DNA from: Prochlorococcus_E sp000760215
GTDB lineage: Bacteria > Cyanobacteriota > Cyanobacteriia > PCC-6307 > Cyanobiaceae
Strand: one strand, 5' to 3'
NCBI RefSeq assembly: GCF_047303175.1
Contig: NZ_CP138945.1
Length of the DNA: 64,000 nt
Below the pieces are notes generated by a model. That model worked only from the letters and a program-made list of their open reading frames with translations. It had not been told where the DNA came from and ran no database searches. The position numbers were made by a program, and so were the translations under genes. Each line of letters begins with the position of its first letter. Position 1 is the stretch's first letter. Of this stretch, positions 51,140-59,301 are shown in pieces.

Positions 51140-52432
51140 GTGGAAAAGGATTCTCGCTCTAAAAGTAGTAGGTCTAAGGCTATTAGAAGATTAGTGATTT
51201 GGTATCGGCGAAATGCTGCTGTCACTTCTTTGGTTGATACAGCAGCTAGTTCTGCTTCTGCCGCAGGTAACGTAGCAGGTTCGGTTGTATCAGGCGCAGG
51301 CTCAATGGCGCGAAATACTCTTGATCCACTTGTTTTTGACCCTTTAAGGAGGCTACAGGGCGCGCAAAATGATTTCGACAAGCCTTCCCCGCAGGAGGAA
51401 AGACTTTGGGTGGCAGTTGATGGGATGGGCGGAGATAATGCTCCAGGCCCTATTCTGGACGGTTGCCTCAAAGCGATAGAGCGTCTCCCACTTTGTATTA
51501 AGTTTGTTGGCGAATCTCATAAAGTTCTTGAGTCTGCCGAACAAATGGGACTTACAGATCTTTTAAATCTTGCAATTAAAGAAGGTTATTTAGAACTTAT
51601 TGCAAGTGGCCCATCCGTTGGGATGAATGAGGAGGCCACTGTGGTTAGAAAAAAACGAGATGCAAGCATTAATCTTGCAATGGACTTAGTCAAGAAAGGC
51701 GAAGCGTTGGCTGTTTATTCCGCAGGTAATTCAGGTGCATTAATGGCAGCAGCAATCTTCCGTTTAGGCCGCCTATCAGGAATTGATAGGCCTGCAATAG
51801 GTGCTTTGTTTCCTACTAAGGATCCAGAACAACCAGTTATGGTTTTAGATGTTGGGGCAAATATGGATTGCAAGCCTGCTTATTTGCATCAATTTGCATT
51901 ATTAGGGAACATATATTCTCGTGATGTATTGCAGGTTAAGCAACCAAGAATTGGTTTACTCAATATTGGAGAAGAAGAATGCAAAGGTAATGATCTTTCT
52001 CTTCGAGCCTATGAGTTAATGAGTTCAGAAGAACGTTTTCACTTTGTTGGTAACTGTGAAGGTAGAGATGTTCTTTCTGGAGATTTTGATGTAGTTGTAT
52101 GTGATGGATTTACAGGAAATGTTTTGCTTAAATTTCTTGAGTCGGTTGGTGGTGTTTTATTAGATGTTTTGCGAGCAGAGTTACCAAGAGGGAGGCGCGG
52201 AAAAGTTGGTTCGGCTTTTCTGCGAAATAATCTTAAAAGAATTAAAAAACGTTTGGATCATGCTGAGCATGGGGGAGCACTCTTGCTAGGGGTCAATGGC
52301 ATTTGTGTCATTGGGCATGGGAGCAGCAAGGCTTTATCAGTTGTTAGTGCTCTCAGAATTGCACATTCCGCAGCTAACCATGGAGTTATGGACGATTTAG
52401 CTGAGCTTCAAAGTCCTAAATCAGTGACTTAG
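51140..52432 (+). CDS. plsX: Phosphate acyltransferase PlsX (with N-terminal extension)
   Basis: PlsX makes acyl-phosphate from acyl-ACP, starting phospholipid synthesis. The conserved domain begins near residue 90 with VAVDGMGGDNAPGPILDG, and GNVLLKFLESVGG, LNIGEEECKGND and LLGVNGICVIGHGSS follow. The first 85 or so residues form an Ala/Ser/Gly-rich segment with basic ends (RSKSSRSKAIRRLV, SASAAGNVAGSVVSGAGS) absent from the usual 330-350-residue enzyme. The start is a GTG at 51140. The extension could be a membrane-binding region; this is inference. The length of 430 residues is otherwise normal. Confidence 0.93.
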   Translation: MEKDSRSKSSRSKAIRRLVIWYRRNAAVTSLVDTAASSASAAGNVAGSVVSGAGSMARNTLDPLVFDPLRRLQGAQNDFDKPSPQEERLWVAVDGMGGDNAPGPILDGCLKAIERLPLCIKFVGESHKVLESAEQMGLTDLLNLAIKEGYLELIASGPSVGMNEEATVVRKKRDASINLAMDLVKKGEALAVYSAGNSGALMAAAIFRLGRLSGIDRPAIGALFPTKDPEQPVMVLDVGANMDCKPAYLHQFALLGNIYSRDVLQVKQPRIGLLNIGEEECKGNDLSLRAYELMSSEERFHFVGNCEGRDVLSGDFDVVVCDGFTGNVLLKFLESVGGVLLDVLRAELPRGRRGKVGSAFLRNNLKRIKKRLDHAEHGGALLLGVNGICVIGHGSSKALSVVSALRIAHSAANHGVMDDLAELQSPKSVT

Positions 52433-52489
52433 ATGAATAGAATTGTTTTAGTGTGGTTATTCACTGCTGATTTTTTGTAGATTTTTTCT

Positions 52490-53509
52490 TTGACTGGTTA
52501 TCCCTCAACTGTTTTCGGAGTGTCTTTAGTAGGCAGCGGTAGTGCAACTCCAGCACAGAAGATTACTAATGATGAGATGGCTTTACGTGTTGAGACTAAT
52601 GACGAATGGGTTAGAACAAGAACAGGTATTCGAGCAAGGAGAATAATTGGCCCAGAAGAATCTCTGACTTCTCTTTGTGTCAATGCTGCACAATCAGCTT
52701 TAGACATGGCTGGATGGAATGCAGAGTCTGTAGATATGGTTTTGGTTGCCACTTCTACGCCAGATGATTTGTTTGGGATGGCTCCCAAAGTGCAAGGTGA
52801 ATTAGGTGCTATTAATTCTGTAGCTTTTGATTTGACAGCAGCTTGTAGTGGTTTTTTGTTTGCTTTTGTAACGGCAGCACAATTTTTAAAAAATGGATCT
52901 TTTAAAAGAGCCTTGATTATTGGCGCAGATCAATTAAGTGGATGGATGGATTGGAATGATCGAAGTAGTTGTGTTCTTTTTGGAGATGGTGCAGGTGCAA
53001 TCGCTATAGAAGCTACCGTGAATGGATCGGATTCTTTAATTGGATTTAAGGTTAAGTCAGATGGCGCACGTGGAGATTGTTTAAATCTTCATCAAAAAAG
53101 AGATTTTGTTCCCTTACTTGGTTCTTATCAATATCAAAAAGGTGGGTTCTCAAATGTTCAGATGAATGGTCAGGAAGTTTATAAATTTGCTGTTCGAGAA
53201 GTACCTTCTCTTCTCAAAGAGGTATTAGAAACTTATGGAGTTCCTTATGAATCAATTGATTGGCTGCTTTTGCATCAAGCTAACCAAAGAATTTTAAATG
53301 CTGTAGCTGATCGTTTCTCAATTCCTTATCACAAGGTTTTAAGTAACCTTGAACATTATGGGAACACATCAGCAGGGACAATTCCAATAATGCTTGATGA
53401 AGCTGTGAGAGATGGAAGAATTCAGCCTGGTAACTTAATTGCTGCTAGTGGTTTTGGTGCTGGATTGAGTTGGGGAGTTGCTTTATTTAGATGGGATGGT
53501 CCATCCTAG
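52490..53509 (+). CDS. fabH: 3-oxoacyl-ACP synthase III
   Basis: FabH condenses acetyl-CoA with malonyl-ACP to start fatty-acid synthesis. The 339-residue thiolase-fold enzyme has active-site Cys119 (LTAACSGFLF), His in LLHQANQRI (about 258) and Asn in EHYGNTSAGT (about 288). The start is a TTG at 52490; a nearby alternative cannot be excluded. It follows plsX by 57 bases and precedes fabD by 27, so it belongs to the plsX-fabH-fabD-plsC run. Confidence 0.96.
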   Translation: MTGYPSTVFGVSLVGSGSATPAQKITNDEMALRVETNDEWVRTRTGIRARRIIGPEESLTSLCVNAAQSALDMAGWNAESVDMVLVATSTPDDLFGMAPKVQGELGAINSVAFDLTAACSGFLFAFVTAAQFLKNGSFKRALIIGADQLSGWMDWNDRSSCVLFGDGAGAIAIEATVNGSDSLIGFKVKSDGARGDCLNLHQKRDFVPLLGSYQYQKGGFSNVQMNGQEVYKFAVREVPSLLKEVLETYGVPYESIDWLLLHQANQRILNAVADRFSIPYHKVLSNLEHYGNTSAGTIPIMLDEAVRDGRIQPGNLIAASGFGAGLSWGVALFRWDGPS

Positions 53510-53536
53510 TCTGATATTAATGTTTTTCAAATTGCA

Positions 53537-54433
53537 ATGACAATTGCTTGGGCGTTCCCTGGACAAGGTTCTCAAAAAGCTGAGATGGCTGATGCAGTTA
53601 TTTCTCTTAAAGGAGGATTAGAAAGGTTTGAATTAGCTTCATCAATATTGGGGAGAGATTTGCTTGAGATTTGTCGTGGGACTAATCAGTCCGATGCTGA
53701 CCTTGATGATTTGAATGACACACGCAATACTCAGCCCGCTATGTTTGTAGTTCAGTCATTGTTGATAGATGATTTAAAAAGGCAAGGACGAAAGCCTAGT
53801 TTTGTTGCGGGTCATAGTTTGGGTGAGTTTGCAGCTCTTTATGCTGCCGAGGTATTTGACCTCAATACAGCATTGCTTTTGCTCCAGACTCGTTCTGAGT
53901 TGATGGCGGCTGCAGGAGGAGGCGCTATGACTGCAGTATTAGGTTTTGATCGTAATCAACTTGAAGATTTGATTTCTAATACAGATGGAGTGGTTGTTGC
54001 TAATGATAATAGTTCTGAGCAAGTTGTTTTATCTGGTACACCTCATGCTGTGGAGTTAGTTGCTTCAAATCTGAATTGCAAGAGAGCCGTCCCTTTAAAA
54101 GTTTCTGGTGCGTTTCATTCCCCTTTTATGGAGAATGCTTCCAATGCTTTTTCTCTTAAGTTGGATCAGGCCCTTTTTCATGATGGAATTATTCCTGTTT
54201 TAAGTAATGCTGACCCAATCCCTTCAAAAAGTGGTGATTTGCTTAAGAAAAGGTTGAAACAGCAAATGACTACAGGAGTTCGATGGAGGGAGACTATGAC
54301 AACTTTGCAAAACGAAGGTATAACTATTTTTGTAGAAATAGGTCCTGGAAAAGTATTGAGTGGCCTTGCAAAAAGATCAATTAATGGGATTTCCTTGAAC
54401 CAAGTTTCATCTGCAACTGATTTAGGATATTAA
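53537..54433 (+). CDS. fabD: Malonyl-CoA:ACP transacylase
   Basis: FabD loads malonate onto acyl carrier protein. The 298-residue protein shows AWAFPGQGSQ at the N-terminus, the catalytic serine in AGHSLGEFAALYAAEV, SGAFHSPFM with the active-site His, and EIGPGKVLSGL at the C-terminus. It belongs with fabH upstream and plsC immediately downstream. Confidence 0.96.
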   Translation: MTIAWAFPGQGSQKAEMADAVISLKGGLERFELASSILGRDLLEICRGTNQSDADLDDLNDTRNTQPAMFVVQSLLIDDLKRQGRKPSFVAGHSLGEFAALYAAEVFDLNTALLLLQTRSELMAAAGGGAMTAVLGFDRNQLEDLISNTDGVVVANDNSSEQVVLSGTPHAVELVASNLNCKRAVPLKVSGAFHSPFMENASNAFSLKLDQALFHDGIIPVLSNADPIPSKSGDLLKKRLKQQMTTGVRWRETMTTLQNEGITIFVEIGPGKVLSGLAKRSINGISLNQVSSATDLGY

Positions 54434-54434
54434 A

Positions 54435-55085
54435 TTGAATAGAACCACTAAGATTGCCATCCCTCAACCAAGTTTTATCTATAGATTGGTTAGTTATTTT
54501 TTCGTTTTCCCACTTTATAGAATTTTGTTTAGGGGCCGAACTTTTGGCAATCAAAATGTTCCACTTTCTGGTCCTTTAGTTGTAGTAGCTAACCATGGTT
54601 CTCATCTTGATCCTCCATTTTTAGGACATGCTTTAGGAAGGCCAGTTGCATTTATGGCAAAAGAAGAACTTTTTCAAATACCATTTCTTTCTTTCGTAAT
54701 TAGAGCATGCGGAGCATATCCTGTTAGTAGAGGTGCAAGTGATAGAGAGGCTTTAAGAGTTGCGACTGCCCGATTGAATTCAGGCTGGGCAACAGGAGTT
54801 TTTTTAGATGGTACGCGTCAAAACAATGGTCGAGTTAATAAACCTATGGCAGGGGCTGCGTTGCTGTCTGCACGCACTGGCTCCGCGATTCTTCCAGTTG
54901 CAATAATTAATAGCCATAAAGCTCTTAGAAAGGGTTTTGCTTTTCCTCGGTTCATCCCAATTCATTTACGAATAGGTCAAGTGATTCTCCCGCCTGCAAG
55001 TCGCAAAAAAGTTGATCTGGAGCAAACCACTCGTGAGCTTCAGTTGTCTATTAATTCAATGATTGATAAGGGGCTTGTAGACTAA
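54435..55085 (+). CDS. plsC: 1-acyl-sn-glycerol-3-phosphate acyltransferase
   Basis: PlsC adds the second acyl chain to make phosphatidic acid. The 216-residue protein has one N-terminal hydrophobic segment (YRLVSYFFVFPLYRILF), the catalytic HX4D motif in VANHGSHLDPPF, and the DGTRQNNG substrate-binding block. The start is a TTG one base after the fabD stop. It ends the plsX operon; the DNA after it holds a decayed gene on the other strand. Confidence 0.93.
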   Translation: MNRTTKIAIPQPSFIYRLVSYFFVFPLYRILFRGRTFGNQNVPLSGPLVVVANHGSHLDPPFLGHALGRPVAFMAKEELFQIPFLSFVIRACGAYPVSRGASDREALRVATARLNSGWATGVFLDGTRQNNGRVNKPMAGAALLSARTGSAILPVAIINSHKALRKGFAFPRFIPIHLRIGQVILPPASRKKVDLEQTTRELQLSINSMIDKGLVD

Positions 55086-55117
55086 TTATAAAACTAGATT
55101 TTTTACAAAGAAATCAA

Positions 55118-55617
55118 TTATATTTTCGAAGTCTTTCCCTGTGAAAATAATCCCTCCTGAACGAAGTAGGTCAACATTTTTTTGCCATTAGGCTCTTTTA
55201 TACAATAACTATTAAATGGAATAGATAATGTTGTTAATCTAATACCTCTACTGCCCAAGATTATCTGATCAACATCTTTTACTCTATTAAAATGCTAGGA
55301 ACTTGTTGTTAATAAAATATGGTTGACTTTCTCATAAGAGAGATCATCTACTATTGATGTAAAGCTTGAAAGTGTCTCTTTTTCCCTGTAACCCCTTTTT
55401 ATAAGATTAGAAGGAATGACTTCTTTTTAATAAGTAAATCTGAATATTTTTGATTACTAACCCTGCTCATTGCTAATTAAAAGTGTAATTCTTGAGTAAT
55501 TTTTATTCCTGCTATTTCTCTAGTTATATCTCCTCCTAGAACTAGAATTAACTGTGGTAATTTGTTATTTGTTATTGATCTGAAAAGCGTTAAAGGCCTA
55601 AATAATAACAACCATGA
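55118..55617 (-). pseudogene. Decayed DUF218/YdcF-like (SanA/ElyC-type) gene
   Basis: Read on the minus strand, three-frame translation recovers the order of a DUF218 protein: LPQLILVLGGDITREIAGIKITQELHF, stop, then fragments NQKYS, then VIPSNLIKRGYREKETLSSFTSIVDDLS, YEKVNHILLTTSS, an amber stop, HFNRVKDVD and LGSRGIRLTTLSIPF. The pieces match the beginning, middle and end of the family in correct order but need one frame change and several in-frame stops. DUF218 proteins act in envelope processes. The decay is seen directly; family identity is inferred from residue patterns. The first 28 residues upstream are uncertain. Confidence 0.8.
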
Positions 55618-55658
55618 CTAGCCTAAGATCGTAATCACTACAATATTTTGATGCAATC

Positions 55659-56336
55659 TCATTTATTATTATCTACAGGAGATGTTGGATAGATTGGTAA
55701 AACATTATTCCACTTACTTTCTTTATTTTCTTCATGTGATTTCAAGCTTAGCTTGATAAGATTTTTAATGTCTTTTCCTATATCTTCTTTTGCTTCTATT
55801 GATGGTGAAATCTTTGTATTATCTTTTATTAGATGAGGCTTTTCAACTTCTTCTATATTTACATCTTCTGGATCATTATTATTTTTAATTAAAATATATT
55901 TGCCAGCCACTACCCCACGACGTTTCAGTGAATGTGTTATCCAAAACGATTCATCTTTGTTGGTAAGACTTAATTCATTTGCCAGCCTAGGTGCCATGAT
56001 TTTGAAACTACTTATACCATCTATTGGACAATTTAATTGCTGAGATATTGTTCTTGCTAGTATTATTGTTAATCTTGTACCTGTAAAACCTCCTGGACCA
56101 GTTGCAACTGCTAATCGTGAAATCTGTTTCCATGATGTATACGGCAAAAGTTCTTTTATGCAATAAAACATATGATTTGATAGATTTTTTCCCATTTTAA
56201 AAGTTGAGGTCTTAAATATTTTTTCAGGAGCGTTTAGCTGAATTAATCCCACTCCAAAATCCTCAGTGGAACTATGCAAAGCTAATAAGTATTGAGAATC
56301 TTCACTAATGAGATGTTTATTTTGTCTTAGATTCAT
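55659..56336 (-). CDS. tsaB: tRNA N6-threonylcarbamoyladenosine synthesis protein TsaB
   Basis: TsaB (YeaZ) partners TsaD and TsaE in making t6A at position 37 of ANN-reading tRNAs such as the tRNA-Asn in this window. The 225-residue protein shows YLLALHSSTEDFGVGLI in the ATPase-like N-terminus (the usual LAIDTS is LALHSS here) and VATGPGGFTGTRLTIILA, the family signature. The C-terminal part is poorly conserved, as usual. Its ATG overlaps the ycf34 stop by four bases. Confidence 0.9.
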   Translation of the reverse strand: MNLRQNKHLISEDSQYLLALHSSTEDFGVGLIQLNAPEKIFKTSTFKMGKNLSNHMFYCIKELLPYTSWKQISRLAVATGPGGFTGTRLTIILARTISQQLNCPIDGISSFKIMAPRLANELSLTNKDESFWITHSLKRRGVVAGKYILIKNNNDPEDVNIEEVEKPHLIKDNTKISPSIEAKEDIGKDIKNLIKLSLKSHEENKESKWNNVLPIYPTSPVDNNK

Positions 56337-56584
56337 GAAGGGATTTTTTCATTTGGACGCAAACGTAACCATCGCCCACTATCTATATCAAAACTTTTGC
56401 AAGCTTGTACATCCCATTCAATTTCTGTGTTTCCCTGAGGTGGATCCATCAAACTGATATGGATTACTGGATCTGTTGGCTCAAAATCTGGTTTCAAATT
56501 CAAGTGATTTACTCCATGCTGTCTTTCAACAGCGTGATAAGCCTTGCATCGATCTACCCATTTGCAGTCAACACATATACACAT
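56333..56584 (-). CDS. ycf34: Ycf34 iron-sulfur protein
   Basis: Ycf34 binds an iron-sulfur cluster and supports photosynthetic electron transport in cyanobacteria. From the ATG at 56584 the product has 83 residues: MCICVDCKWVDRC with four cysteines, YHAVERQHGVNHL, PVIHISLMDP, EIEWDVQACKSF and WLRLRPNE. These match the family. Longer readings from 56749 add an unrelated N-terminus. Its ATG shares bases with the divergent cca ATG (CATG), and its stop overlaps tsaB. Confidence 0.9.
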   Translation of the reverse strand: MCICVDCKWVDRCKAYHAVERQHGVNHLNLKPDFEPTDPVIHISLMDPPQGNTEIEWDVQACKSFDIDSGRWLRLRPNEKIPS

Positions 56585-57812
56585 GACTTCCAGATCTGAT
56601 AATCCAACTGACACTGAGATTAATAGATCATTGCTTGTAAAGCGTCTTTTGAAACGTTTGAAGCCTGACAAATGGCCTTTTAATCTTGATGATCTTCCTG
56701 AAGGAAGTGTTCTAGTAGGCGGTTCAATACGAGATATATTGCTGAACAAGCAATATATGACCCATGATTTAGATTTTGTTTTACCTAAACACTCTATTGA
56801 TACTTGTATAAAGCTTGCACAAAAGTATGGTGGTAAAGCAATAGTCCTTGACCCTAAAAGAGATATAGCAAGATATGTTTTTAAAGAATGGAAAATTGAC
56901 TTAGCTAGTCAGATTGGTAAGAATTTGAAAGAGGATTTGTTGGCAAGAGATTTTACTATTAATGCAATAGCATTGAGGTGGTTTCCTGTACTAGAAGTAC
57001 TAGATCCTTCAGGTGGTCTTGAGGATCTATTTAATAAAAAGCTTGTAGCAATTGCTGAAAAGAATATCTTGGAGGACCCATTAAGAATTCTTCGTGGAGT
57101 GCGACTAATTTCAGAGTTCAATTTTGCAATTGATCATCAAACTCAAGAGTTGCTTAAAAAAAATGCAACTCTTTTAAAAGGAGTTGCATCAGAACGGATT
57201 AAAGTTGAAATTGAAAGATTAATCCAAGGAAACTGGGCTGATGATGCAATACGATTTTTAATTAAATTAGATTTGTTAAAAGATCCTTGGCGTGGAAGTT
57301 ATTATCCATACGTATCAGATTGTGTATCTTTAAAAAATGTTTCTTCTTTTTCACCTAACGAATTAAAGCTAGCCTTGCCTTTAGTTCGTCTTACCTATTT
57401 ATTAAGTGAGGAAGGGTTGGTTGATTTAGGCTTCAGTAGGAAAATCATAAAAAGTTGTAATTTTCTTAGGTTCTGGCATCACAAATATGATGACCTTGGG
57501 TATACCGGGCTTAATGAAGTTGAACGCTTACAGTTACATATGGATTTAGAAAACCATTTGCCTGCATTGATTCTCCTTCTTTCTAGTGATGATCAGCAAA
57601 TCTGGTTGGAACGATGGAGAGATCCTTTAGACCCCCTTTTCCACCCTTCTTCTCCGATCAATGGAAATGCTTTAAAAGAGACTTTTCAGGTTAAAGAAGG
57701 TCCTGTAATTGGGAAGTTAATATATCTTCTTACAAAGGAAAGAGCCTTTGGCCGCTTGCAGAAATTGGAAGAAGCTTTTACATTAGCTCGTTACTGGTTG
57801 GAACATAACTAA
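56583..57812 (+). CDS. cca: CCA tRNA nucleotidyltransferase / poly(A) polymerase family
   Basis: The 409-residue class II nucleotidyltransferase adds CCA to tRNA 3' ends, or A only in some paralogues. The head domain shows LVGGSIRDILL and the metal-binding HDLDFVLP, and RDFTINAIALRW with the RRD-like motif follows. The C-terminal body and tail are helical. I choose the ATG at 56583 because it puts the head domain near residue 35; an upstream ATG at 56544 would read through the ycf34 gene. The tRNA-Asn gene at 43.1 kb lacks CCA, so such an enzyme is needed. Full CCA versus A addition is not settled. Confidence 0.88.
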   Translation: MTSRSDNPTDTEINRSLLVKRLLKRLKPDKWPFNLDDLPEGSVLVGGSIRDILLNKQYMTHDLDFVLPKHSIDTCIKLAQKYGGKAIVLDPKRDIARYVFKEWKIDLASQIGKNLKEDLLARDFTINAIALRWFPVLEVLDPSGGLEDLFNKKLVAIAEKNILEDPLRILRGVRLISEFNFAIDHQTQELLKKNATLLKGVASERIKVEIERLIQGNWADDAIRFLIKLDLLKDPWRGSYYPYVSDCVSLKNVSSFSPNELKLALPLVRLTYLLSEEGLVDLGFSRKIIKSCNFLRFWHHKYDDLGYTGLNEVERLQLHMDLENHLPALILLLSSDDQQIWLERWRDPLDPLFHPSSPINGNALKETFQVKEGPVIGKLIYLLTKERAFGRLQKLEEAFTLARYWLEHN

Positions 57813-57889
57813 CCCTTTTGTGATTAACTACACATAAGGAAGTCAGTTTTCTAACTGATGTGGTTTATTTCCCTTAGCCCTTCTGTTTT

Positions 57890-58324
57890 ATGAGTGTTCG
57901 TCTTTACGTCGGTAATTTGCCGCAAAATTTAAAAATTAAAGAGTTAGAAGCACTCTTTTCTACTATTGGAAAGGGAATTCGGTTTAAAGCCGTTTTAGAT
58001 AGAGATACTAAGGCATGTCGAGGGTTTGGGTTTGCCAATATTAATGACGAGAAAGTGGCTGAAGAAGTGATTGAAAAGCTAAATGGGCATGACTTTAATG
58101 GTACTAATTTGCGAGTTGAACGTTCCGAGCGGAAAGAATCTAATGCATCTTCAGGAAGACGGAATAATGCTTCTGGAGGCTCTAAGGGAAAGGGGTCTGC
58201 TCGCAAAGATGTTAAGAAAGTTGTACATAGTGATGCACCTACTAAAGAAGCCCCTGACCCAAGATGGGCTGGTGAACTATCTAAATTAAAGGAACTACTG
58301 GCTAATCAAAAAACACCTGTTTAA
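57890..58324 (+). CDS. RRM-type RNA-binding protein
   Basis: The 144-residue protein has one RNA-recognition motif at residues 1-80. RNP2 reads LYVGNLP and RNP1 reads CRGFGFANI, with aromatic residues for RNA stacking. A disordered linker rich in Ser, Gly and Lys (SGRRNNASGGSKGKGSARK) follows, then a short helical end with KLKELLANQ. Cyanobacterial Rbp proteins often respond to cold and regulate mRNAs of photosynthesis. It is convergent with crtB. Confidence 0.93.
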   Translation: MSVRLYVGNLPQNLKIKELEALFSTIGKGIRFKAVLDRDTKACRGFGFANINDEKVAEEVIEKLNGHDFNGTNLRVERSERKESNASSGRRNNASGGSKGKGSARKDVKKVVHSDAPTKEAPDPRWAGELSKLKELLANQKTPV

Positions 58325-58351
58325 TTAATACCTTTGGTTCATGTTGAATGT

Positions 58352-59263
58352 TTATCTTGTTTGTGCGATTAGAAAGCTTATAGGTAGTTCTATGAATTTC
58401 ATGAATTGACTTACATAAGCTCTGTTATTAAAAACATCATAATCGAGTCTTTCTATTGAGTTTAGAATCCCCCTGTAGAGCCTAAGCGATGTCCATACAG
58501 GCCATCTTGCGTCCGCGGAAAGCCATTTTACTCCTTCCTCTGATATCGAAAACCATTCTCTTGCTCGCTTTAACTGGAATGCCATAAGTTCTTTCCACTC
58601 AGCATTAATTTTTCCTTGCATTAGATCTTCTTCAGAATACCCAAATTTTTGTAAATCCTCTTGAGGTAAATATATCCGGCCTCTAGATCTATCTTCACCA
58701 ACATCTCTTAAAATATTGGTTAATTGATTTGCGATCCCAAGAGCTACAGCTGCTTTAGATGTGTCAGGTCGAGCACTCCAAGGCGCATTTGTGTATGCGG
58801 GGTCTATGCCCATAACATTTTGTGTCATAAGACCTACAGTGCCTGCAACTCTGTAGCAATAAAGTTCAAGCTCCTCAAAAGTTGAATATCTTGTTTTCTC
58901 TAAATCCATTCTTTGTCCTTCGATCATGTCTAAATATGGATCAATTGTTTGTGGGAAGTTTTCTATAGTATCTGCCAAAACACTGTCTAATTCATCATTT
59001 ATATTTCCTTTGAAGATTTCCCTAGTTCGTAATTCCCATTGATCCAGTCGATCTGATAATTGAGATTTCGAGAGTTGTTGAGCTTCTTCGCTATCCATTA
59101 GTTCATCCGTTCTTCTGCACCATACATATATCGCCCAAATTGCTTTACGTTTAATTGGAGGAAGAAGAAGTGTTCCTAAATAAAATGTTTTAGCCCATTT
59201 AGCTGTCTCTTTCCCACATAATTCATAGGCATTATTGAGGCTTACTGAATTTTCAATATTCAT
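58352..59263 (-). CDS. crtB: Phytoene synthase
   Basis: CrtB condenses two geranylgeranyl diphosphates to 15-cis-phytoene. The 303-residue enzyme has the two aspartate-rich motifs: RRTDELMDSEE and ANQLTNILRDVGEDRSRGR, and the conserved GTVGLMTQNVMG. It lies 38 bases downstream of crtP on the same strand and shares its transcript. Confidence 0.96.
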   Translation of the reverse strand: MNIENSVSLNNAYELCGKETAKWAKTFYLGTLLLPPIKRKAIWAIYVWCRRTDELMDSEEAQQLSKSQLSDRLDQWELRTREIFKGNINDELDSVLADTIENFPQTIDPYLDMIEGQRMDLEKTRYSTFEELELYCYRVAGTVGLMTQNVMGIDPAYTNAPWSARPDTSKAAVALGIANQLTNILRDVGEDRSRGRIYLPQEDLQKFGYSEEDLMQGKINAEWKELMAFQLKRAREWFSISEEGVKWLSADARWPVWTSLRLYRGILNSIERLDYDVFNNRAYVSQFMKFIELPISFLIAQTR

Positions 59264-59301
59264 TATGGTGTTTCTTAGTATGTAAGATTTATCACTTAGG
59301 C

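Noticed and set aside
52415..52480. CAGTGA/TCACTG inverted repeat followed by T-run between plsX and fabH
   Set aside because: The loop would be about 33 bases and the stem just six pairs, and the genes look co-transcribed.
56585..56749. N-terminal extension of ycf34 up to 56749
   Set aside because: The added residues are the reverse reading of the cca head domain; Ycf34 begins with MCIC in the family.
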